This document shows positions 6,973-13,450 of a stretch of DNA of 13,468 bases, piece after piece (positions within the stretch are counted from its first letter, which is position 1; each line of letters opens with the position of its first letter). Both the position numbers and the translations under genes were made by a program. The notes under the pieces are model-generated. The model saw only the letters and a list, made by a program, of their open reading frames with translations. It was not told the origin of the DNA and ran no database searches. The stretch covers positions 1 through 13,468 of the forward strand of contig JAKSKA010000019.1 of the NCBI GenBank assembly GCA_024401915.1, given 5' to 3'. Origin of the DNA: Bacteroidales bacterium (lineage in GTDB: Bacteria > Bacteroidota > Bacteroidia > Bacteroidales > UBA932).

Positions 6973-7862
6973 TAAAAGTAGCAATAGTAGGTTACGGCAA
7001 CATTGGCCGTTATGCTCTTGAAGCCTTGCTGGCGGCACCCGATATGGAGTGCGCCGGCATAGTCAGACGCGACCCTTCCGCACCGGCGCCGGGACTGCCC
7101 CGTGACATCAGGGTGGTCGGTGACATACGCGAGCTCGGGAAGGTGGATGTGGCGATCCTGGCCACTCCGTCCCGCAAGGTGCGCGAGAATGCGGAGAAGT
7201 ATCTGGCGATGGGCATCAGCACCGTGGATAGCTTTGACATCCACGCCGGAATCTGCGAGCTGCGTGCGGCTCTCGACCCGATAGCGAAGGCCGGCGGCGC
7301 GGTCGGCATCATTTCCGCGGGCTGGGATCCGGGCAGCGATTCGGTCGTGCGCGCGCTTATGCAGGCCATTGCGCCCAAGGGCGTGACCTATACCAATTTC
7401 GGTCCCGGACGCTCTATGGGCCACAGCGTGGTCGCCAGGTCCGTTGCCGGTGTGAGGGATGCGCTCAGCGTGACCATTCCGCTCGGGACGGGAATCCACC
7501 GCCGTATGGTCTATGTCGAGCTCGAGGAAGGTGCTGATTTCGCCGCAGTCGAAGCAGCGATAAAGACCGACCCCTATTTCGCTTCGGATGAGACACACGT
7601 TGAGGCTGTGGAGAGCATCGACGCCCTCAATGACGTCGGTCACGGTGTGAATATGGTGCGCAAGGGCGTGTCAGGCTCCACCCACAACCAGATGCTGGAG
7701 TTCAATATGAGGATCAACAATCCCGCTCTGACCGGACAGGTCCTGGTGTGCGCTGCCCGCGCGGCGATGCGTCAGGCTCCCGGCTGCTATACTATGCTTG
7801 AAGTGCCGGTCGTCGATCTCCTGGAAGGTGATCGCGAGACCGCAATACGCCGCCTCTGCTAG
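6969..7862 (+). CDS. ddh: meso-diaminopimelate D-dehydrogenase
   Basis: NADP-dependent enzyme that converts tetrahydrodipicolinate plus ammonia to meso-DAP in one step, bypassing the succinylase, acetylase and DapL routes. The 297 residues are slightly shorter than the Corynebacterium enzyme (320). Visible: nucleotide loop VGYGNIGRYALEAL at 7-20, ILATPSRKVRENA at 63-75, SFDIHAG at 88-94, the characteristic SAGWDPGSDS at 116-125 with Trp119 and Asp120, GPGRSMGHSVVAR at 145-157, IPLGTG at 170-175, and the substrate-binding THNQMLEFNMRINNPA at 238-253. Placement directly after dapB and dapA supports DAP synthesis rather than D-amino-acid breakdown. It overlaps dapA by ATGA and ends 4 nt before the SDR gene. 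Confidence 0.94.
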   Translation: MIKVAIVGYGNIGRYALEALLAAPDMECAGIVRRDPSAPAPGLPRDIRVVGDIRELGKVDVAILATPSRKVRENAEKYLAMGISTVDSFDIHAGICELRAALDPIAKAGGAVGIISAGWDPGSDSVVRALMQAIAPKGVTYTNFGPGRSMGHSVVARSVAGVRDALSVTIPLGTGIHRRMVYVELEEGADFAAVEAAIKTDPYFASDETHVEAVESIDALNDVGHGVNMVRKGVSGSTHNQMLEFNMRINNPALTGQVLVCAARAAMRQAPGCYTMLEVPVVDLLEGDRETAIRRLC

Positions 7863-7866
7863 CCCT

Positions 7867-8691
7867 ATGAAAACCATTTTCATCACCGGCGGTTCGACCG
7901 GCATCGGAGCCGCCTGCGTCCGCCGTTTCTTTTCGGACGGCTGGAATGTGGGCTTTATGGATATCAACCGTCAGGCGGCCCTGGCCCTGCTTGAGGAACT
8001 GGGAGGAGACCACGCTGGAGAGGACGAAGTCTCCGGCCTGGAAGTTGGCAATGGCGGGTGCGCAGGTGGGGAAAGGCTGCTTTTCGTCGAGGGTGACACA
8101 CGGTCGAAGGAGGACATACACCGCGCCGTCGAAGCGGTGGTGGCGCGTTTCGGAGGGCTGGACAGCGTGTTTGCCAATGCCGGGATCCATCGTTCAAACA
8201 CCATTCTCGACATCAGCGACGAGGAGCTCGACCTTATGGTCCGTACAAATATCTATGGCACGGTCAACACCCTCCGCGAAGCCGTCCCACAGCTGATAAA
8301 GGCTGGCGGCGGCACCATCGTCATCAATTCTTCGGACCAGTGGTTCATCGGCAAGGCCCATAGTTTCGCCTATGGGATGACCAAGGGCGCCACCGGACAG
8401 ATAGTGCGCAGCCTGTCGATAGATTTGGGAAAATACAATATCCGCGTGAATGCGGTATGCCCCGGGACCATTGCGACCCCGTTGGTCGACGGGGTCTTCG
8501 AGAGATACTCCGAAGCCCACGGCTGCAGTGTCGAAGACTGCTGGAAAGAGGAGAACGGCCTTTTTGCGAGAGGATCCGTCGGCCGTCCGGAGGAAGTCGC
8601 CGCGATGGTCAGCTTCCTCGCTTCGGACGAGTCCGGCTTCTGTACGGGAGGCCACTATCTCATCGATGGCGGCCTCGTCGCAGGAAGATAG
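7867..8691 (+). CDS. short-chain dehydrogenase/reductase (SDR), substrate unknown, with a glycine-rich insertion
   Basis: Classical SDR fold of 274 residues. TGGSTGIG at 7-14 is the cofactor loop; Asp32 at the end of the second strand (FMDIN) favours NAD(H) over NADP(H). ANAG at 103-106, Ser156, Tyr169 and Lys173 (YGMTK) give the catalytic set with the usual 13-residue Ser-Tyr spacing. CPGTIATPLV and the C-terminal LIDGG complete the fold. Between LLEELG and ERLLFVEGD lies an extra stretch of about 22 residues (47-68), acidic and Gly-rich, absent from typical SDRs; removing it in thought leaves an ordinary sequence. The frame is open upstream within ddh, but homology starts at MKTIFITGG, so ATG at 7867 is chosen. 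It is last in the gene run; whether it acts in cell-wall or lysine metabolism is not shown by the sequence. Confidence 0.88.
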   Translation: MKTIFITGGSTGIGAACVRRFFSDGWNVGFMDINRQAALALLEELGGDHAGEDEVSGLEVGNGGCAGGERLLFVEGDTRSKEDIHRAVEAVVARFGGLDSVFANAGIHRSNTILDISDEELDLMVRTNIYGTVNTLREAVPQLIKAGGGTIVINSSDQWFIGKAHSFAYGMTKGATGQIVRSLSIDLGKYNIRVNAVCPGTIATPLVDGVFERYSEAHGCSVEDCWKEENGLFARGSVGRPEEVAAMVSFLASDESGFCTGGHYLIDGGLVAGR

Positions 8692-8694
8692 GCT

Positions 8695-10977
8695 TTACTT
8701 TTTTACCTTGTATTTCAGGGTGCGGGCGTCATTGATCACGCCGCTCCAGTTCAGGCCGTATGCGAAGTCGTACGTGTTGCCTGCAGCGTCGGTGTAGCAC
8801 TCCATATCGTGGGGTACGTCCTCGCACTGCGCCTCGACGGTCTCCATATTCTTGGGCATCTGGCAGGGCAGCAGGCCGTAGGGCTCGAACGCGCCGCTGA
8901 TGATGTCGAGAATGGCATTGTTGCTCACGCCGAAGCCGATGAGGAGCGCATCGCACCAGGGCTCGATCTCTGCGGGCACGAACGGGCGCTCCGTGGCGAC
9001 ATAGACCACGACGGGCTTGTCACCCATTGCTTTCTTCGTGTCCTGAACAAGATACATATCGCTCTCGTTGGATGAGGTCTCGGAGTATCCGCGGTAGCTG
9101 CGGTTGTCGGAAGCCTCCTGAGGGTCGCCACCGGCAACGCTCTTTTCGCGGGCGGTCGTTGCCGTATAAGGACCCCACTGAAGGCTGATGGGGTTGTAAT
9201 GGCCTTCTTTGGCGAGGTCTTCGTTCTGGATATATCCCCAGTGACCAACGGGACTCTTGATGTAGACGATGGCGAAATCCGCTTCTTCCGGAGTATCGAC
9301 GACGTCATAATAACGCTCGAGGACCTCCTTTGAAATGGGATATTCGTCATATTCCGCAGTGGGTTTCATCCAGTGGGTGAGTCCTGCCGGAACGTGGCGC
9401 AGAGGTTCGTAAACCTTCAGGCGTCCCTGCTTGGGAAGTGCCTCGGAGGCGTTTTTGAGCATCACCACGGACTTGAGCTGTGCGTCATAGCCGGCGGCGA
9501 CGTATTCCTTGCATCCTACGGTCTCGGCTGCCTTCTGAGGATCCACGTAAGGGTTCTCGAACACACCGACGTTGAAGATATTGACGAGCAGCCTGCGTGC
9601 CGACAGTTCCATACGCTCGCGTGCGCTCTCCTCGCCGTATTTCTCCGCCCAGAGGCGGAAAGCCTCAATGCTGATGTCGCTGTCCTTGGCGCCGCCGAGC
9701 TGGTCCACGCCGGCTTCGAAGCATTTAAGACGCCTTTCCGCGGGGGTGGCGTTCTCCATACCCCAGGGCGTTCCGGTATTGCCGCTGATGCGAGCCCAGG
9801 GAACCTGGTTGTTCCTTACGATGCCCCAGTCCGTGCAAACGACACCCTGATAGTCGTTCTTGTCGCGGAGGAGGTTCTGGATTATGTATTTGCTGAATCC
9901 GTTCCCCACGTTCTCACCCTCGGGGTCCTGTCCGTATGAGATTGTATAATAAGGCATTACGGCAGAAGCCATCCTGGTCTTTCCGGGAAGCTTGAATGCG
10001 CCGTCGACAAAGGGAAGGGTGTTGCCTTCGAAGTTGCCGCCGGGATAAACTCCGTATTTGCCGATTCCGAAATGGGCGTCACGTCCGCCTTCTCCGGTGC
10101 CTCCGCCCGGCCAGTGCTTGACCATACAGTTGACGGACTCCGCTCCCCATCCCGTCTTGCTTCCGGTGGTGGTCTGGAATGCGTCGCAATAGGTCATAAC
10201 GATATCGCGAAGGAGTATGGGGTCTTCGGAGAAAGTGCCGTAGAAACGCCTCCAGCGGGGTTCCGAGGCCAGGTCAGCCTGGGGTGAGAGCGCTGTGGTG
10301 ATGCCGAGGGCACGGTATTCAGCGGACGCTACTTCGCCGTGGCGGCGGATGACGTCAAGGTCGAATGTCGCTCCCAAACCCATCTCGCGGGGCCATTTCG
10401 AAATGTCGTTGACACCGGTAGGGTCATATTCTCCGTCGTGCTCCGGCTTGTAGTTGTTCACGTTCGCCGTGCCGTTGGTGTAGTGGCGCGGGTCGGTGGA
10501 GTTGTTGGAAGGAATTCCGAGCGGGGCGTTCTCGCAGTATGCCTGGACGGCATTTGACCAGCGTGCTCCTGTCTCCGGCGTTGCCACGCTTCTGACGAGC
10601 ATATGGCGTATGTTGTCGGTGCCGAGAAGAGCGATTTCCTTCTGTCCGAGTTCGGGTGTCTTAACGTCCAGGGCGGAAGAATAAAGCATCAGTCCGCAGA
10701 TCTGCTCGGGGGTGAGGCGGGATGCGAGGTCGGCGGCGCGCTTCTCCACGCTCTGGCGCCAGTCTTCGTAGACATCAAGTTCACCGTTCCTGTTGAGGTC
10801 CTTGAAGACGTAGCCTTTGACTTCGAGGAGCGGGGCGGAAGTGTAACCCAGGGTGGCGCCCTTGCTTTGTATTACAAGGTTGTACCCGTCACATTCGAGC
10901 TTTGTGATCTCGTTGCTGCAGGCCGCGGCCGTCAGAACAAGGCCCAGTGCAGCGGAAATGTAAAGTATTTTGTTCAT
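8695..10977 (-). CDS. glycoside hydrolase family 3 lipoprotein (beta-glucosidase/xylosidase-like)
   Basis: Hydrolyses terminal beta-linked sugars from oligosaccharides; exported and lipid-anchored. The 760 residues begin with a lipoprotein signal (MNKILYISAALGLVL, then TAAAC with Cys20). Residues 60-71, DLNRNGELDVYE, form a perfect EF-hand-type calcium loop. The GH3 N-terminal barrel follows: LGTDNIRHM at 118-126, PQADLASEPRWRRFYGTFSE at 232-251, Lys287-His288 in VKHWPGGG, and the nucleophile Asp383 in VVCTDWG. The GH3 C-terminal domain spans about 500-750 (SVVMLKNASEALP; LLIGFGVSNNAILDII; FAYGLNW). The general acid/base is not certain; Glu638 in SNESD is a candidate. There is no FnIII tail. 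Substrate cannot be assigned. The stop lies 3 nt from the convergent SDR stop; a good promoter precedes the start. Confidence 0.93.
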   Translation of the reverse strand: MNKILYISAALGLVLTAAACSNEITKLECDGYNLVIQSKGATLGYTSAPLLEVKGYVFKDLNRNGELDVYEDWRQSVEKRAADLASRLTPEQICGLMLYSSALDVKTPELGQKEIALLGTDNIRHMLVRSVATPETGARWSNAVQAYCENAPLGIPSNNSTDPRHYTNGTANVNNYKPEHDGEYDPTGVNDISKWPREMGLGATFDLDVIRRHGEVASAEYRALGITTALSPQADLASEPRWRRFYGTFSEDPILLRDIVMTYCDAFQTTTGSKTGWGAESVNCMVKHWPGGGTGEGGRDAHFGIGKYGVYPGGNFEGNTLPFVDGAFKLPGKTRMASAVMPYYTISYGQDPEGENVGNGFSKYIIQNLLRDKNDYQGVVCTDWGIVRNNQVPWARISGNTGTPWGMENATPAERRLKCFEAGVDQLGGAKDSDISIEAFRLWAEKYGEESARERMELSARRLLVNIFNVGVFENPYVDPQKAAETVGCKEYVAAGYDAQLKSVVMLKNASEALPKQGRLKVYEPLRHVPAGLTHWMKPTAEYDEYPISKEVLERYYDVVDTPEEADFAIVYIKSPVGHWGYIQNEDLAKEGHYNPISLQWGPYTATTAREKSVAGGDPQEASDNRSYRGYSETSSNESDMYLVQDTKKAMGDKPVVVYVATERPFVPAEIEPWCDALLIGFGVSNNAILDIISGAFEPYGLLPCQMPKNMETVEAQCEDVPHDMECYTDAAGNTYDFAYGLNWSGVINDARTLKYKVKK

Positions 10978-10997
10978 ATAGGTTATTGTTTACTCTG

Positions 10998-11028
10998 CGA
11001 ATTTAGCGATTTCCGCACTTTTTTACAA
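10998..11028 (-). promoter_or_regulatory. promoter of the GH3 gene (TTG - 20 nt - TAAATTCG)
   Basis: On the minus strand TTG (11028-11026) is followed after exactly 20 nt by TAAATTCG (11005-10998), one base off the Bacteroidota -7 consensus, with the preferred spacing. Transcription would start about 17 nt before the ATG at 10977. The promoter fits entirely within the 64-nt gap behind the phosphoesterase gene, so the GH3 gene can be expressed independently of it. Confidence 0.65.
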
Positions 11029-11041
11029 TAACCGGAGATGG

Positions 11042-12595
11042 CTAGAACCGCAATTGCAACGTCAGGGCGTCATCCGGGACAGGGGTGTGGTCCGTCCCGT
11101 AGTAATTGTAATAAGCACTGTCCAGGAAATCAAATATCATCGCCTTGGTATCGTCCAGGCTCATTCCGAGAACCATTGTAGCGATTACGCTTATGGACGC
11201 TTTTGCTCCGCCGGCAGCCAGCTCATAACTCAGTCCGGGATTGCTTTCCATCAGTTTCCGGGCCATTCCGTCAATGACATAATCCAGGATGCCGTCGACA
11301 GCCGCCTTCGCTTCTTCGGAATTCTTGTCGGGATCGAACAGATGTTCGTTACCGTTGCTTGTGAAACAGGTGAAATTGTAGAAGGGGACCTTGAACCTCG
11401 AACTGATGACGTCCTCCACCTCCTCAAGGCTTTTCAGCCCAAGCATCCCGGTGATGAGGGAATTTGCGGTCTCGTTTTCCCAACACACCTTTGCGGCTTC
11501 CTGCATATAGTATTCCGAGAGGTCGAGCCAGCATTTCCTGCCTTCTTCCCTGAGATCGACACCGCTGGACGGCGTCAGATCCTGGACGTCTCCGGACTGT
11601 ATCGTCATACGTCCTTCTTTCGATATTTCACCGGTGCGATATGCCAGCGGAAGATTGACCAGGGAACTCGTGACGACGCTGAAGATTTCCTGTCCGCCGT
11701 GTTTCTCGGACGTGATGGAATTCATATGTGAATGACCGCTGAACACCACGTCGATCCCGGCGTCGCAGAGGTCTGCCACCAGCTGCCCGTTGGTGTAGTC
11801 GTCGTAGTTCGTGTTGGCGATGTCGTCGCCCCTTATCAATGATGCGTTATTATAGAATCCGAGCAGGTTGTGGTGCATTCCCATAATGACATAGCGCCTG
11901 TCTTTATGCGCCTTTTCAACCATTTCGGCCACCCAGGATACCTGGTCTGTCGTAAGTCCGCCCTGTACCGCCAGTTTCTTCGAAGTGTTCTTTTCATTTG
12001 AATCCAGCCCGATGAAGGCGATGCCGTCGGCCGGATAGCTCATATAGTCAAGTTCCTTCGGGCCGCGTGCAACGGCATCATCATATCCGCACCGGGCGTA
12101 TATCTCCTCGAAATCCGCTTCGGAGACGCTTGGCTCGGGGGTCGATACGTCTCCGTCATATCTGAAGGAACGGGGGTTGGCGATATCGTGATTTCCGGGG
12201 GTCACAAGGATTTTCGCCCCGGTGCGTTTCGAGAACTCTTCAAGCTTTCCGGCGACATATCTGTGGGAAACGAGTTCTCCGTCCTTGGTCATATCGCCGC
12301 ATACGACCAGGAAGTCCGGGTTGTACGCCTGTGCCTTTTCGAGCGCGGCCGCAAATATTTCGGGACTCTCGCGCAGCAGTTTGCACTCCTCCCTGTTGTA
12401 TTTGTCGAAGGCCTCACCTTCACTGACAAGCAGGTCAGGATGCATCAGATGGATGTCGGAAAGAACGACGAACTTCTTGGGGTCGCCCTCAAAAGCCCGT
12501 TTGTAGCCCGTATTCCCTTTGTCCTTCGAGCAGGAACCCGAAAGCCCCGCTATGAGAACCGCTATGGCCAGCGGCAGAAGTTTCCAGTTGTTCAT
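11042..12595 (-). CDS. calcineurin-like metallophosphoesterase lipoprotein
   Basis: Two-metal phosphoesterase of the calcineurin-like superfamily; substrate unknown. The 517 residues start with a lipoprotein signal (MNNWKLLPLAIAVLIAG, then LSGSC with Cys22), so it acts in the envelope; the SKDK after the Cys resembles charged lipoprotein-export signals of Bacteroidota. All metal motifs are present: Asp47 and His49 (LSDIH), Asp101 (CGDMTKDG), Asn135-His136 (PGNHD), His241/His242 (GMHHN), His288 and His290 (SGHSH). Residues from about 300 to 517 form a C-terminal region I do not recognise. The frame is open 66 codons further upstream to 12793, but the signal peptide begins at 12595, which decides the start. 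There is no Shine-Dalgarno sequence. It lies 64 nt upstream of the GH3 gene on the same strand; co-function is only inferred. Confidence 0.93.
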   Translation of the reverse strand: MNNWKLLPLAIAVLIAGLSGSCSKDKGNTGYKRAFEGDPKKFVVLSDIHLMHPDLLVSEGEAFDKYNREECKLLRESPEIFAAALEKAQAYNPDFLVVCGDMTKDGELVSHRYVAGKLEEFSKRTGAKILVTPGNHDIANPRSFRYDGDVSTPEPSVSEADFEEIYARCGYDDAVARGPKELDYMSYPADGIAFIGLDSNEKNTSKKLAVQGGLTTDQVSWVAEMVEKAHKDRRYVIMGMHHNLLGFYNNASLIRGDDIANTNYDDYTNGQLVADLCDAGIDVVFSGHSHMNSITSEKHGGQEIFSVVTSSLVNLPLAYRTGEISKEGRMTIQSGDVQDLTPSSGVDLREEGRKCWLDLSEYYMQEAAKVCWENETANSLITGMLGLKSLEEVEDVISSRFKVPFYNFTCFTSNGNEHLFDPDKNSEEAKAAVDGILDYVIDGMARKLMESNPGLSYELAAGGAKASISVIATMVLGMSLDDTKAMIFDFLDSAYYNYYGTDHTPVPDDALTLQLRF

Positions 12596-12641
12596 ATATC
12601 GGCGAAGGTACTCAAAATAATTGAAAGTTACGCCAAACGCC

Positions 12642-12678
12642 GGTTCGTACACGCGAGTGACTCGCGTCTGTACGAATC
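12642..12678. repeat. strong hairpin with a 2-nt bulge upstream of the phosphoesterase
   Basis: TTCGTACA (12644-12651) pairs with TGTACGAA (12669-12676), and CGCGAGT (12652-12658) pairs with ACTCGCG (12660-12666), leaving TC at 12667-12668 as the only bulge; G12642-C12678 and a G-T pair extend the base. It lies about 47 nt upstream of the phosphoesterase start in its presumed leader. There is no T-run on either side, so a terminator is unlikely; an operator or leader structure is possible. Confidence 0.6.
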
Positions 12679-12705
12679 CCCCGAACAAAAAACGTAGGAA
12701 CTTTC

Positions 12706-12793
12706 TTGAAGCCCCGACGATTTCGCAGCCTCCGTGCGGCGACGGCTCAGAATCCTTACTCATTATCGCAAATCGGGGTGATATTGGCTTCAA
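12706..12793. repeat. long nested stem, possible leader structure
   Basis: TTGAAGCC (12706-12713) pairs perfectly with GGCTTCAA (12786-12793). Inside it, CGATTT-c-GC (12718-12726) pairs with GCAAATCG (12768-12775), and AGCC (12727-12730) can pair with GGCT (12743-12746). The arms are collinear, so an 88-nt multi-helix fold is possible in either strand's RNA. Confidence 0.45.
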
Positions 12794-12821
12794 ACTCCTT
12801 CACCTCCCGTAATTGTCGTTG

Positions 12822-12882
12822 CCCCCGCAATGACTGAAAATTGGATGAATCGGGGGGGACGAAAAGCCTGTTATTCCCCCCG
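12822..12882. repeat. mutually exclusive C-run/G-run pairings
   Basis: The run CGGGGGG (12851-12857) can pair with CCCCCG at 12822-12827 (6 bp) or with CCCCCCG at 12876-12882 (7 bp), but not with both. This resembles the layout of attenuators. If transcribed toward the phosphoesterase (minus strand), the 12876-12882 segment is made first. Confidence 0.4.
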
Positions 12883-12930
12883 TATGTATCTTTCAAGCCG
12901 GGACTCGAACCGGTTTTCCCGTTGGCGTCT

Positions 12931-13007
12931 CATCTTTCACCGCCTCCGTTTCCTTTTCCTTCTTCATCTTTATTTCCTTCTCCTCCACCTCTTTCATCCC
13001 CTTCATT
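12931..13007. repeat. pyrimidine-rich tract (purine-rich on the minus strand)
   Basis: Only 9 of 77 plus-strand bases are purines. On the minus strand a 37-codon Lys/Glu-rich open frame (13006 down to 12893) covers most of it, which could equally be a consequence of the purine bias. Such tracts are known to favour unusual DNA structure; no role can be assigned. Confidence 0.5.
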
Positions 13008-13116
13008 GGCGTTGCGCCGCAATGGCCGGAGACAAATTCGTGTCCTGTTCATTCCCGCAACGGCCGGCAGCGCGAGCGGGCCCTCCATAGCCCGGCGAAG
13101 CGCTGCCGTGTCGTAA

Positions 13117-13143
13117 CCGCCTGGCCCGGTTGCTGCCAGGCGG
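13117..13143. repeat. 9-bp GC-rich hairpin
   Basis: CCGCCTGGC (13117-13125) and GCCAGGCGG (13135-13143) are perfect inverted repeats around a 9-nt loop. No T-run follows on either strand, so it is not a typical intrinsic terminator. Confidence 0.6.
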
Positions 13144-13154
13144 TGGTGCGGCCC

Positions 13155-13214
13155 AAGGAAAGCCTTCTGGCCAGGGAAAACCCTTTGGCTGTCGTCGCGA
13201 GGGCAAAACTTGCC
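13155..13214. repeat. three successive mini-hairpins with A-rich loops
   Basis: AAGG-AAAG-CCTT (13155-13166), GGG-AAAA-CCC (13174-13183) and GGCAA-AAC-TTGCC (13202-13214) follow one another. The middle one gains a further GCCA/TGGC pairing (13169-13172 with 13186-13189). Similar size and loop composition suggest a common design or origin. Confidence 0.45.
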
Positions 13215-13261
13215 TTGGCGCACTTATAAAGCAGAAATTCTGACGCTAAAAGAGCGAAACA

Positions 13262-13332
13262 GGCCCTGAATGCACTTTTGCGACGTGGAACAATTACCAG
13301 CGAGGACAAAATCGGCCTCGAATGTACTTCTG
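13262..13332. repeat. degenerate direct repeat with 52-nt spacing
   Basis: The 19-nt segment at 13262-13280 (GGCCCTGAATGCACTTTTG) recurs at 13314-13332 with 15 of 19 bases identical; all four differences are C/T transitions. A weaker third match around 13210-13228 keeps the same 52-nt register at GCACTT. An inverted repeat AATCGGCCT (13310-13318) / AGGCCGATT (13364-13372) overlaps the second unit. Confidence 0.4.
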
Positions 13333-13414
13333 TCGGCGGCATTCTTGAAATCCGTGCGTCAAAAGGCCGATTCCACGCACAAAATCTTTTCTGGATCGAT
13401 AATTCCGCATAGTG

Positions 13415-13450
13415 ATTTGGTGAGCCAGAACGGCTTTTTCCTCACCAAAT
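13415..13450. repeat. 10-bp inverted repeat enclosing a short hairpin and T5
   Basis: ATTTGGTGAG (13415-13424) pairs perfectly with CTCACCAAAT (13441-13450). Inside, AGCC-AGAAC-GGCT (13423-13435) forms a small stem leading into TTTTT. Plus-strand RNA could thus choose between a short terminator-like stem with U5 and a longer closing stem. The window ends 18 nt later, so the downstream context is unknown. Confidence 0.5.

Noticed and set aside
7798..7866. Earlier start for the SDR inside ddh
   Set aside because: The 23 extra residues are an out-of-frame reading of the ddh end, and the Rossmann fold begins directly at the ATG at 7867.
12596..12793. 66-codon N-terminal extension of the phosphoesterase starting at a TTG (12793), preceded by GGAGG-like sequence
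   Set aside because: A lipoprotein signal peptide begins exactly at the ATG at 12595, and the extension covers strong hairpins; the purine-rich stretch before the TTG was noted but does not outweigh this.
12890..12925. tRNA-like T-arm on the minus strand (GGTTCGAGTCCC) suggesting a tRNA gene or fragment
   Set aside because: The T-stem has only four matching bases, no complementary 5' acceptor strand is found at tRNA distance, and no D-arm or anticodon arm is visible; the match is likely chance.
13049..13342. 97-codon open frame on the minus strand
   Set aside because: Its Arg/Ala/Ser-rich translation shows no motif and overlaps several hairpins and other open frames of similar quality.
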